Below are positions 1-11,017 of a stretch of 64,000 bases of DNA, in pieces (within the stretch, counting starts at the first letter, position 1; each line of letters begins with the position of its first letter). The position numbers and the translations under genes were made by a program. Source of the stretch: Fusarium oxysporum f. sp. lycopersici 4287. Lineage: Eukaryota; Ascomycota; Sordariomycetes; Hypocreales; Nectriaceae. The notes beneath the pieces are model-generated. The model saw only the letters and a list, made by a program, of their open reading frames with translations. It made no database searches and was not told the DNA's origin. The stretch spans positions 5,152,853-5,216,852 of the forward strand of contig NC_030987.1 in assembly GCF_000149955.1 (NCBI RefSeq), in the 5' to 3' direction.

Positions 1-1
1 G

Positions 2-823
2 CAGAAGAAGATGCTCGAGAGACTCTGGGATGCGTTGATGGGCAATCAGCGGATGACAACGCAGATGATAGGTGAGCAGCTAGAGATAGTTCGACAGCTT
101 CAGCAGGAAGTTCAGGCGGTCAAGACGTAGGCGGTCAAGGAGTCGAGGAAGGTAGATAAGCTCAGGCGCCTGCATAAGCAGTCTACCAGGCAGCTAAGGG
201 TAATGCAAGAGCAAACGAGCAAACAGATTAAAACAACGCGTAAGCAAACAACCAAGCAATTAAAGATCATTCGGGAACAAACAGCGCGGAACTTTAAGCA
301 GATGCGATTGCAAGTCATGAAAGAAGTAGGGATAGTACAAGGTCAAGCGGCAGAAGAGATAAGGCAAGCGAAGGAGGAACTGAAGCAGGCAAGAGAGGAG
401 ATGCAGCAGGCGAAAGAGGAGATCAGCCAAATGAAAGAACAGCTGAATACAATAGCCAAGATGCACTGGCTCAGCAATAAGGAGAACGGGAAGATGTATG
501 GCTCGATGGTGATCTATATCACCAAGGCGAGCGATGCGCAACGACTTCTTGACGAGAGCTACTTCTACCTCGCCGGTGAGTCGGCCAGCACTAATGTCTT
601 TAAGCGACGCCAAGGCCCCGACCAATGCTACAACTGCTGGGAGACTGGCCATAAAGCCTTTGCCTGCAGTAAAACACAACGATGCGGCAAGTGTGCAGAG
701 ACAGGACATCGCCATCGAGACTGCCAAGCGGTCAAACCAAAGTGTGTTCCATGCGGAGGACCACACGAGTCGTTCAGTCAAAACTGTCAGGTGCGACAAC
801 TACACATCACTGATAGGCACTAA
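2..823 (+). pseudogene. LINE ORF1 (gag-like, coiled coil plus three CCHC zinc knuckles), 5' partial
   Basis: ORF1 of a Tad1-like LINE encodes a nucleic-acid-binding protein that coats the element RNA. The frame enters from the left edge, meets one TAG at 128-130 and then stays open to 823. The middle is a long heptad-rich helix (roughly 203-470; repeated Gln-Ala-Lys-Glu-Glu units), predicted to be a coiled coil. The C-terminal part has three knuckles in a row starting with CYNCWETGHKAFAC, then CGKCAETGHRHRDC and CVPCGGPHESFSQNC. The single TAG lies in AAG-ACG-TAG and could be a former CAG. It overlaps the start of ORF2, which is in another frame. Being 5' truncated by the window, its true start is unknown. 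Confidence 0.8.
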
Positions 824-3800
824 CCTGCGAATCTTCCAGCTCAACATACACAAGAAGGATGTGGTGCAGCTAAGCATGATGAACGACAGAGACTTGCAGG
901 ACTATGCGGTGCTGGCAGTCGCTGAGCCGTACGCCTTGAATATTAAAGGATCGGTAGTGACGACACCAAAGAGTCACAGGAACTGGATCAAGTATATACC
1001 TACAAAGAGACACGACACGCAGTGGCCGATACGCAGCATGCTCTGGATACGGGGCGACCTAGAGGCAGAACAAGTGCCGATACCGTCGGCTAACCTCACG
1101 GGGGCGATACTTCGGTGGCCTAACCAGGAGGTCTTGGTGGTATCAGTATACATAGCAGGGAAAGATAAGGAGGCCCTACGTACTGCCATGAGGCAACTAT
1201 ATATGACTATCAGGAGCTTCCGTAACAGCAGGGGAAAGAGGACAGACGTTATCCTAGCCGGCGACTTTAACCGGCACGATCAGCTCTGGGGAGGCAACGA
1301 TGTGACAGGTAGGAGACAAGGTGAGGCAGGGCCGATCATCGACCTTATAGATAAGCATAGTCTACTTAGTCTTCTCCTACGAGGAACGAAGACATAGGAA
1401 AGACCAGGTGGCGAGAGCACGATTAACCTGACGCTCGCGTTAGCCGAGCTGGCAGACAAGATAGTATACTGCGGCATCTATCTGACCGAGCATAGATTAA
1501 ATCACAGGGCTATCTAGGCAGAGTTTAATCTCGCGATGCCTAAGAGTACAGCGGAACCAAGGTTGTTATTTAAAAATGCACCGTAGAACGCAATTAGGGA
1601 AAGGGTAAAGGAAAAGCTCTTACCACTTTGGTGGGATGGTGATATCTAGATATAGACAGATAGGTTAATAGATGTGGTCCTTAATGCGATCTACGATCTA
1701 GTCCTACGTGCGAAGCCATTACCATACGCAAAGAGATAATAGATAACAGACCTCACCAAGCTTCGTAGGATATACACGTTCTAGAGGAACCTGGCAAGGG
1801 CCCGGCATCGGGCCGGTCAACGGATTGATAGCCTGGAAGATTAAGCCAAAGAAACGGGTAAAAAGTACCATGATGCTATCAAAAGACAGAAGAAGATGCA
1901 CTGGGATGACTTTCTCGCCGATGAGACTAACATCTGGCAAGCCGCTAAGTACCTCAAACCCGGATATAATGCGAATGGTGATAAGGTGCCTCTGCTGAAG
2001 AGAACTGATGGAATAACGACGCAGGATAAAGTCGAATAGGCAGAGGAACTGCTTAACGTCTTCTTCCCGCCGCTGCTAACAGACATAGAAGAAGAAGGCC
2101 CGCGACCACGGCACAGAGAAGTAGCCATGCTAAACCTTACGATAGAAGAGGTGGAGGAGAAGGTGATAGAAGCCAAGGCGTGGAAGGCGCCCGGTCAAGA
2201 CGGACTGCCAGCTTTGGTATAGAAGCAGCTGTGGCCGGTGGTGAAGGAATAGGTCCTGTATCTATTTCGGATATCACTGGATACAGGGCGATTACCTAGC
2301 TAGTTGAGGACGGCTAAAATTATCCCACTTAAGAAACCAAATAAAGGCGACTATAAGATAGCTAAGGCATAGAGACTGATCTCGCTTCTATTAACGCTAA
2401 GCAAGATCCTAGAAACAGTAGTAGCGGACTATATATTGCATGCCGCCGAGATGTATAGACTCTTACCTACTAATCACTTTAGTGCAAGAAAGAGGCAATC
2501 AGCAGAGCAGGCTCTACTGCTCTTCCAGGAACAGGTCTATAAAGCATAGCATAATCGCAAAGTGGTTAGTCTGGTCAGCTTCGACATTAAAGGAGCTTAT
2601 AACGGCGTATTTAAGGATAGGTTACTGCAGAGACTTAAGGCACATAATATACCTAAGGGGCTAATTAGGTGGATTAATGCCTTCTGCTTATATCGCATAG
2701 CTACTATCACGGTAAATAGCTACATATTAGCGCTATAGGAACTGCTATAAGCTGGCCTCCTGCAAGGGTTACCACTATTGCTAATACTATTCCTGTTCTT
2801 TAATGCAGACTTAGTGCAGAGCAGGATAGACTTGAACGGAGGCTTGATTGCGTTTGTCGACGACTACTCAGCCTGGGTTACAGGTCCGATAGCCAAAGAC
2901 AACAGAGAGGGCATTTAGGCTATTATCGACCGTAGAATAGACTAGGAAAGATGCAGCAGAGTGATATTTAAGTGCAATAAGATGACCATTATGCACTTTA
3001 CCTGCGTTATTAACTATACTAGCCGCATACCATTCATAATTAAGGGAGATATAATCAAGCCAAAGCAGAAGGCCAAGATCCTAGGCATCATCATAGATGC
3101 AGGACTAAGATTTAAGAAACATATAGCTAAAGCGGCCACCAGAGGTCTTACAGCGGCCATATGCCTAAGAAGACTAAGGATGCTATCTCCATGCATGGCT
3201 AGGCAGCTGTTTATGGCGACCATCGCTCCGGCGATAGACTACGCTTCGGTCATATAATCGCATGCATAAAACGAAAGAGCACTAAGCTGGTTTAATAGGG
3301 CTCAGAAGATAGGAGCACAAGCCATTACAGGTGCTTTCCGGACAGTCGCAACAGCAGTAATAGAGGCAGAGGCTAACATACAGATAGTATACAAGCGATA
3401 TACTTAAGCAGGCATGCAGATATACATTAACATCAAGATAGTGCCAAAGATGCACTTGCTAGCAGCCCTTAAGGTGTTAGCAAGTCGAAGATATATATCA
3501 CCGTTAAAGAAGCTGGCGCTTATATATAAAGGCAGCGGAACAGAGCAGATAGAAATAATTAAGGCCTATGCGGTACTACCGTGGTATAACCAGGTGCCGC
3601 TTATATGCAAGGCTGATTATAAAGCAGCGAAAATAGCTGCAAAGAATATTAATGATATTATTATTGCGACTAGTGCTTCCGATAGGGGAGGTCTAGTAGG
3701 TATAGGCGGCATCGTGGCCTAAAGATTGCCTAGTTAAACAGACAGGATAGTGGCCAGGTACTTGGCCACGCTCGGGTCACGAGACGATTAGAACCTATAT

Positions 3801-4640
3801 ACCGCCGAGCTAGAGGCGATAGCGATGGCATTGCAATGCATGCCGGATAGTCTACAATGTCGAGAGCTTATGGTGCTGTCAAGTAGCCAGTTATCACTTA
3901 AGGCGATTGCCTGACTATAATAGCAATCAGGCCAGACCTCTATCCATCAGATCTATAAGTATATTAAGCGACTAAGAAAGGGAAATAATAGAGTTAAGAT
4001 AATCTAGGTACTATCTAGAGATAATAACCTCAGCATAAGTCGTAAAGCAAAGAGATAAGCCAAGAAGGCTACCAGAGCAGGATACATGCTGTAATCGCTA
4101 CCATACCAGGCCTGCTCCACGCGGCTCAGGCTAGCAGTATCATAGCTGCATTAGCAATAGAAACTACCTAATAATATAGGCAACTACTCTAAACGGATAG
4201 ATCAGGCCCTACTAGGCAAATATATGCAAGCACTATATAATATTTATAAGAGATAAGAAGCCAGAGTGCTCTTACAGCTCTGCATAGGAATAGCAAGGAT
4301 TAACAGCTACCTCAACAAGATCAGGGCCACAGAGTCAGATATATATAAATATAGATATAGACCAGAGATAATAAAGCATTTTCTATTCTAATGCATAAGA
4401 TAGGAAGCAGAGCATAAAGCTATGCATTAAGTAGGATAAAACATAATAGGTAACCTTTCCTTCTTTCTAGGTAGAAAGTCGGTGTTAGATAAAGCAAAGT
4501 AGAGACCTAACCTAGAGGCAGTATAAGCAACAGTCAAATTTGCAATAGCAATAGGAAGATTAAGCTAGGAAGGGGTTTAAGAAGGAGAAAATAAATAACT
4601 ACTAATATTAATATTACAGCTAATTACTAATAATAAACAG
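780..4640 (+). pseudogene. LINE ORF2: endonuclease / reverse transcriptase / RNase H, many stops
   Basis: The protein would nick target DNA and reverse-transcribe the element RNA. The AP-endonuclease domain starts near 825 (LRIFQLNIHK) and contains the catalytic block ILAGDFNRHDQLWG near 1252-1296. The RT domain follows from about 2180 (KAWKAPGQDGLP) with the active-site FVDD at 2853-2864. RNase H signals appear near 3690-3835 (GLVGIGGIVA, YTAELEAIAMAL). The frame is essentially one continuous frame from 780 to 4640 interrupted by many TAG and a few TAA codons, with few indels, so point mutation rather than frameshift killed it. This is consistent with RIP. The exact start codon is uncertain because it overlaps ORF1. 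Confidence 0.85.
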
Positions 4641-4879
4641 CCTTAAGTTAACAGACTATGCTTCAGCTGCTAAAGATAGGATGCTAAACACTTAGAGATG
4701 GTATTGGTTAGCCTTTAAGCAGGTCTGTCAAGCAGAGTCAAGCAAACGGGGCTAGAAAAGTAAGAACAGGAAGAGCAGTAGGGCTTTCTTTCGTGTAGAA
4801 TAGATGAAAAGCGGGGAATACGTAAATAGCTTAGCGTAGCCACAGGCCCTATGAGGTCCGTTCTCCCGGGCGTAATAAA

Positions 4880-4930
<51 letters not shown>
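4880..4930 (+). repeat. (TAC)17 trinucleotide tail of the LINE
   Basis: Seventeen perfect TAC units close the LINE and stop exactly where the terminal inverted repeat of the following MULE begins. A simple-repeat 3' tail in place of poly(A) is common in fungal LINEs. An identical copy sits at 8458-8508. Confidence 0.95.
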
Positions 4931-7081
4931 GTGGGCATTATGTAAGCTTGGATGGCCAACGCGAACACGTCGCGTGCCTGCTTCAAGCTCCTCTTTAGTC
5001 CCTGCGCTACTTTTGGAAATCTATCTATTACATGGTACAATATTACAATATGGAGCCAATTGGAGCGGCCGCTCGTTTTCTAGATGATTGTCTCCCCCCT
5101 GAATGTGAGTACACATCCCGAGAGGCCTTATTTAAGGCGATCAATAGCTGGGCAGCACCACGGGGCTATACCTTTGTTACTGGAAGGTCCCATAAAGAGA
5201 AGACTAGGGGGGTTACAGTTACATTCACTTGTGACCGAGCCTGTCGCCCTCTAGATGCATCAACAGAACGGAGACGGAAGACAGCACTTGAGGCACCAAC
5301 TGCCAGTTCTCCGTGCTTGCAAAACAAAGCCTTGATAAGGCTATATGGACTTTAAGGCATCGTCCAGATAGCCGATTCGCTATTCATAACCATGAACCAA
5401 GCTGGCACCAGTCTGCTCATCCAATGCATCGCATATTGTCCGATATGGATAGAATAACAATCAGTAGCCTTACAAATGCGGGGATAGCGCCAAAGGATAT
5501 CAGAACTTATATCCGCCAGACCTCAAATACCATTGCAACCCAGCAAGATATCTATAATTGTATTGCAGATAGTAAGCGAGAGCTCTGTGAGGGCCAGAGC
5601 ACTATACACGCTTTTGCCAACCAGCTGGATAAGGAAGGGTTCTGGAGCCGGATGCAGCTTGATTCATATGACTGAGTTACAGCAGTATTATTCGCCTATC
5701 TAGAATCATTAGCATACCTTAAGGCTTATCCAGACTTGCTCTTCCTACCGCGATATCTCGATGGAGTTGGGTATATTAAGACTAATTGGCTCGATCTCTA
5801 CAAGGAAAAGCTTGTCAAGGCTTGGGTTGATCAGTGCCCTCATTTTGGTAACGTAGTTACCTCGCGGGTCGAAGGTATTCACGGGCTCCTGAAGAGCCAC
5901 CTAAAGAAGTCCACGTTAGATCTTTTTCGAGGCTTGGAGGGCCAGCAAGCATGCATTGCTTAATCAACTGGCTGAGCTATGATCTAACCAAGCCAAGCAG
6001 CAATTGCGTGTGCCGATTGAGCTCTCTGGGGTTATGTATAGTGCTATACGTGGCTGGGTATCTCATGAGGCTTTACGTAAGGTTGAAGAGCAACGGAAAC
6101 TGCTCTTGAAAGAAGACTTACCTGCCTGTACCGGCACATTCTCTCGATTTCACGGTCTCCCTTGTGCCTATATGCTCAGGGCGCTACAAGAGCAGGACCA
6201 ACCCCTTCGTCTAGAACACTTCCATAGACAGTGGCATCTTAGTCGCACTGGGAGTCCTCAACTACTGCTTGAGCCTCGTCAATCCATTAATCGAATAGCT
6301 GATAATACAGCCAATCCACAGTCAAGCATTCGGCGGGAGCCTAGTGCTTTTGAGGCAGTTGAGGCAGCAACACAACCAAGGGCGCAGCCTAAATGCAGTA
6401 TGTGCCACGCGATAGGTCATAGAATGACCTCGAAGTCATACCCTCTGCGGCACGCAGAGCTTTTACAACGAGCAGAAATAGAGGCGCCGACAGCAACAGA
6501 AACGTTAGCAGCGATGGCTGCTCCCCCAGCAACAGCTAATACTTCAATAACGGCACCGTTATCGGCAACAGCGAAGGGTCCGGCAGCAGTAGAGTCACCG
6601 GTGGCAGCAGTAGCGCGGGCACTGCGGTATGATGACCCACAAGCTATCTACCAGAGATATACTGCAGTAAGAGAAGCTTGGTATAAGGCGCAGCCGCCCA
6701 GCAGTATCAAGACTAACCAACAGTATCGGAAGGCGACGGGCCTACCTTTACGGTATAGCAAAGCCGACTACGACTGGTGCCTCGACTGGAAGCAAATGAT
6801 CAAGTGCTGTGAGATGCCAATAGGCTCTAGGGAATGGACCAAAGAAGAGATGATGGCCTATCTTGACTGGGATAAGTCAGAAAACGACCGTCTTGATGCC
6901 TAAGTAGCCGATGAGATAGTAGTATAACCCTTTTCGGGCAGATGAGGGCCAGGAGAGATTTGGAGAGCATGTAAGAAGGATATTGAGGAGCAGCAAGCAT
7001 TGTATTTAGCCCTGTAGCTAATTCTCGTTGTAGTTGTGTTGTAAAAGTAGTGTTATATATCCACGTTTACATAATGCCCAC
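4931..7081 (+). mobile_element. MULE (Mutator-like) element 1, catalytic core deleted
   Basis: Inverted termini at 4931-4951 and 7061-7081 match at 18 of 21 positions (GTGGGCATTATGTAA at the outer end). Between them lies a transposase relic with a FAR1-like N-terminus and zinc-knuckle C-terminus. The left terminus abuts the (TAC)17 tail. The 9-bp flanks do not match, so no target-site duplication is visible. An identical copy occupies 8509-10659. Confidence 0.75.
5050..6903 (+). pseudogene. MULE transposase relic, DDE domain missing
   Basis: The N-terminus (from ATG 5050) has the FAR1-like/WRKY-type DNA-binding pattern: FLDDCLPPECEYTSREALFK, then AWAAPRGY-like and CDRACRP cysteines. The frame changes by one base near 5287, runs to a TGA at 5673, and jumps at about 5735 straight from the sequence preceding the catalytic domain (SLAYLKAYPD) to sequence that follows it (YKEKLVKAW). 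Comparison with the other MULE at 23000-25416 shows the segment with both catalytic aspartates is absent. A further frameshift occurs near 5945. The last part (6004-6903) carries the region of a knuckle CSMCHAIGH in which the final Cys is Tyr, an Ala/Thr/Pro-rich linker, and a C-terminal module (AIYQRYTAVREAW to WTKEEMMAYL). Defective and non-autonomous. Confidence 0.8.
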
Positions 7082-7137
7082 GGGTACCCGTGTGCCTATT
7101 GGGCCCCCTGAGCTATTGCATTAAACTCTCCAAGAAT

Positions 7138-7439
7138 CCTATCTCTTTGAGTGGCACAAGGCATCCATAGGTCACTTACCCCGCTTTTCCTGACTAATTT
7201 TGCGGGTACCTGCGGGGTACGTGAAGTTCCCGACAGACAGCTTCTTCATTCAACACCACCAAAATCATCAAAATCCTCATACAAATTGACCCTAACAAGT
7301 CTCAATTAAAACGATGAGCTCTGAAAAGATACAAGATTACATAGATGATCATAGCTTTGACCCCCTGCCTTTGAGGGCAACTAATGACCCCACCGGCGTG
7401 CCTAATTTTCCGCCCGAAGAGGGCCGCGGTGATGATTTT
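7138..7439 (+). mobile_element. 5' end of piggyBac-like element, cut by assembly gap
   Basis: The first 302 bp of the element at 10716, including its terminal repeat (7138-7167) and the first 42 codons of the transposase (ATG at 7314), are present and identical; the contig then ends. Almost certainly the same locus as 10716-11017 represented twice. Confidence 0.8.
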
Positions 7440-7539
7440 NNNNNNNNNNNNNNNNNNNNNNNNNNNNNNNNNNNNNNNNNNNNNNNNNNNNNNNNNNNNN
7501 NNNNNNNNNNNNNNNNNNNNNNNNNNNNNNNNNNNNNNN
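7440..7539. other. assembly gap (100 N)
   Basis: Exactly 100 N, the usual placeholder for a gap of unknown size. The 3478 bases on its left are identical to the 3478 bases on its right. Confidence 0.99.
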
Positions 7540-8457
7540 TATTAAGCGACTAAGAAAGGGAAATAATAGAGTTAAGATAATCTAGGTACTATCTAGAGAT
7601 AATAACCTCAGCATAAGTCGTAAAGCAAAGAGATAAGCCAAGAAGGCTACCAGAGCAGGATACATGCTGTAATCGCTACCATACCAGGCCTGCTCCACGC
7701 GGCTCAGGCTAGCAGTATCATAGCTGCATTAGCAATAGAAACTACCTAATAATATAGGCAACTACTCTAAACGGATAGATCAGGCCCTACTAGGCAAATA
7801 TATGCAAGCACTATATAATATTTATAAGAGATAAGAAGCCAGAGTGCTCTTACAGCTCTGCATAGGAATAGCAAGGATTAACAGCTACCTCAACAAGATC
7901 AGGGCCACAGAGTCAGATATATATAAATATAGATATAGACCAGAGATAATAAAGCATTTTCTATTCTAATGCATAAGATAGGAAGCAGAGCATAAAGCTA
8001 TGCATTAAGTAGGATAAAACATAATAGGTAACCTTTCCTTCTTTCTAGGTAGAAAGTCGGTGTTAGATAAAGCAAAGTAGAGACCTAACCTAGAGGCAGT
8101 ATAAGCAACAGTCAAATTTGCAATAGCAATAGGAAGATTAAGCTAGGAAGGGGTTTAAGAAGGAGAAAATAAATAACTACTAATATTAATATTACAGCTA
8201 ATTACTAATAATAAACAGCCTTAAGTTAACAGACTATGCTTCAGCTGCTAAAGATAGGATGCTAAACACTTAGAGATGGTATTGGTTAGCCTTTAAGCAG
8301 GTCTGTCAAGCAGAGTCAAGCAAACGGGGCTAGAAAAGTAAGAACAGGAAGAGCAGTAGGGCTTTCTTTCGTGTAGAATAGATGAAAAGCGGGGAATACG
8401 TAAATAGCTTAGCGTAGCCACAGGCCCTATGAGGTCCGTTCTCCCGGGCGTAATAAA

Positions 8458-8508
<51 letters not shown>

Positions 8509-11017
8509 GTGGGCATTATGTAAGCTTGGATGGCCAACGCGAACACGTCGCGTGCCTGCTTCAAGCTCCTCTTTAGTCCCTGCGCTACTTTTGGAAATCT
8601 ATCTATTACATGGTACAATATTACAATATGGAGCCAATTGGAGCGGCCGCTCGTTTTCTAGATGATTGTCTCCCCCCTGAATGTGAGTACACATCCCGAG
8701 AGGCCTTATTTAAGGCGATCAATAGCTGGGCAGCACCACGGGGCTATACCTTTGTTACTGGAAGGTCCCATAAAGAGAAGACTAGGGGGGTTACAGTTAC
8801 ATTCACTTGTGACCGAGCCTGTCGCCCTCTAGATGCATCAACAGAACGGAGACGGAAGACAGCACTTGAGGCACCAACTGCCAGTTCTCCGTGCTTGCAA
8901 AACAAAGCCTTGATAAGGCTATATGGACTTTAAGGCATCGTCCAGATAGCCGATTCGCTATTCATAACCATGAACCAAGCTGGCACCAGTCTGCTCATCC
9001 AATGCATCGCATATTGTCCGATATGGATAGAATAACAATCAGTAGCCTTACAAATGCGGGGATAGCGCCAAAGGATATCAGAACTTATATCCGCCAGACC
9101 TCAAATACCATTGCAACCCAGCAAGATATCTATAATTGTATTGCAGATAGTAAGCGAGAGCTCTGTGAGGGCCAGAGCACTATACACGCTTTTGCCAACC
9201 AGCTGGATAAGGAAGGGTTCTGGAGCCGGATGCAGCTTGATTCATATGACTGAGTTACAGCAGTATTATTCGCCTATCTAGAATCATTAGCATACCTTAA
9301 GGCTTATCCAGACTTGCTCTTCCTACCGCGATATCTCGATGGAGTTGGGTATATTAAGACTAATTGGCTCGATCTCTACAAGGAAAAGCTTGTCAAGGCT
9401 TGGGTTGATCAGTGCCCTCATTTTGGTAACGTAGTTACCTCGCGGGTCGAAGGTATTCACGGGCTCCTGAAGAGCCACCTAAAGAAGTCCACGTTAGATC
9501 TTTTTCGAGGCTTGGAGGGCCAGCAAGCATGCATTGCTTAATCAACTGGCTGAGCTATGATCTAACCAAGCCAAGCAGCAATTGCGTGTGCCGATTGAGC
9601 TCTCTGGGGTTATGTATAGTGCTATACGTGGCTGGGTATCTCATGAGGCTTTACGTAAGGTTGAAGAGCAACGGAAACTGCTCTTGAAAGAAGACTTACC
9701 TGCCTGTACCGGCACATTCTCTCGATTTCACGGTCTCCCTTGTGCCTATATGCTCAGGGCGCTACAAGAGCAGGACCAACCCCTTCGTCTAGAACACTTC
9801 CATAGACAGTGGCATCTTAGTCGCACTGGGAGTCCTCAACTACTGCTTGAGCCTCGTCAATCCATTAATCGAATAGCTGATAATACAGCCAATCCACAGT
9901 CAAGCATTCGGCGGGAGCCTAGTGCTTTTGAGGCAGTTGAGGCAGCAACACAACCAAGGGCGCAGCCTAAATGCAGTATGTGCCACGCGATAGGTCATAG
10001 AATGACCTCGAAGTCATACCCTCTGCGGCACGCAGAGCTTTTACAACGAGCAGAAATAGAGGCGCCGACAGCAACAGAAACGTTAGCAGCGATGGCTGCT
10101 CCCCCAGCAACAGCTAATACTTCAATAACGGCACCGTTATCGGCAACAGCGAAGGGTCCGGCAGCAGTAGAGTCACCGGTGGCAGCAGTAGCGCGGGCAC
10201 TGCGGTATGATGACCCACAAGCTATCTACCAGAGATATACTGCAGTAAGAGAAGCTTGGTATAAGGCGCAGCCGCCCAGCAGTATCAAGACTAACCAACA
10301 GTATCGGAAGGCGACGGGCCTACCTTTACGGTATAGCAAAGCCGACTACGACTGGTGCCTCGACTGGAAGCAAATGATCAAGTGCTGTGAGATGCCAATA
10401 GGCTCTAGGGAATGGACCAAAGAAGAGATGATGGCCTATCTTGACTGGGATAAGTCAGAAAACGACCGTCTTGATGCCTAAGTAGCCGATGAGATAGTAG
10501 TATAACCCTTTTCGGGCAGATGAGGGCCAGGAGAGATTTGGAGAGCATGTAAGAAGGATATTGAGGAGCAGCAAGCATTGTATTTAGCCCTGTAGCTAAT
10601 TCTCGTTGTAGTTGTGTTGTAAAAGTAGTGTTATATATCCACGTTTACATAATGCCCACGGGTACCCGTGTGCCTATTGGGCCCCCTGAGCTATTGCATT
10701 AAACTCTCCAAGAATCCTATCTCTTTGAGTGGCACAAGGCATCCATAGGTCACTTACCCCGCTTTTCCTGACTAATTTTGCGGGTACCTGCGGGGTACGT
10801 GAAGTTCCCGACAGACAGCTTCTTCATTCAACACCACCAAAATCATCAAAATCCTCATACAAATTGACCCTAACAAGTCTCAATTAAAACGATGAGCTCT
10901 GAAAAGATACAAGATTACATAGATGATCATAGCTTTGACCCCCTGCCTTTGAGGGCAACTAATGACCCCACCGGCGTGCCTAATTTTCCGCCCGAAGAGG
11001 GCCGCGGTGATGATTTT
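7540..11017 (+). repeat. exact direct repeat of 3962-7439 (LINE 3' end, MULE-1, piggyBac start)
   Basis: Offset is a constant 3578. Contained features are the LINE 3' portion (7540-8508, with the TAC tail 8458-8508), the MULE copy (8509-10659, transposase relic 8628-10481) and the piggyBac start (10716-11017). I saw no mismatch, including in the microsatellite and all disabling mutations. Mutations shared down to single frameshifts mean the copies are not independently decayed: this is either a very recent tandem duplication or, more likely, two contig ends that were not merged. Confidence 0.95.
8628..10481 (+). pseudogene. second representation of the MULE-1 transposase relic
   Basis: Base-for-base the relic at 5050-6903, with the same frameshifts near 8865 and 9523, the same TGA at 9251 and the same deletion of the DDE core near 9313. 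See that entry for domains; it carries no independent information if the duplication is an assembly artefact. Confidence 0.8.

Larger units (their letters stand above)
1..4930 (+). mobile_element. Tad1-like non-LTR retrotransposon (LINE), RIP-damaged, 5' end outside window
   Basis: Two overlapping reading frames follow each other on the plus strand: a coiled-coil/zinc-knuckle ORF1 (2-823) and an ORF2 with AP-endonuclease, reverse transcriptase and RNase H signatures (about 780-4640), then a trinucleotide tail (4880-4930). This order is that of the Tad1 clade of fungal LINEs. ORF2 is broken by dozens of stops, mostly TAG at places where Gln or Trp is expected, which is the pattern RIP leaves (CpA to TpA). 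No LTRs are seen. The last 969 bp (3962-4930) reappear at 7540-8508. Confidence 0.88.

Noticed and set aside
260..799. 179-codon minus-strand reading frame
   Set aside because: It is the antisense shadow of LINE ORF1; no start context or recognisable domain.
1..4640. Reassigned TAG codon to explain the many in-frame TAGs in the left LINE
   Set aside because: TAA stops also occur, other genes in the window terminate normally at TAG, and RIP explains the pattern more simply.
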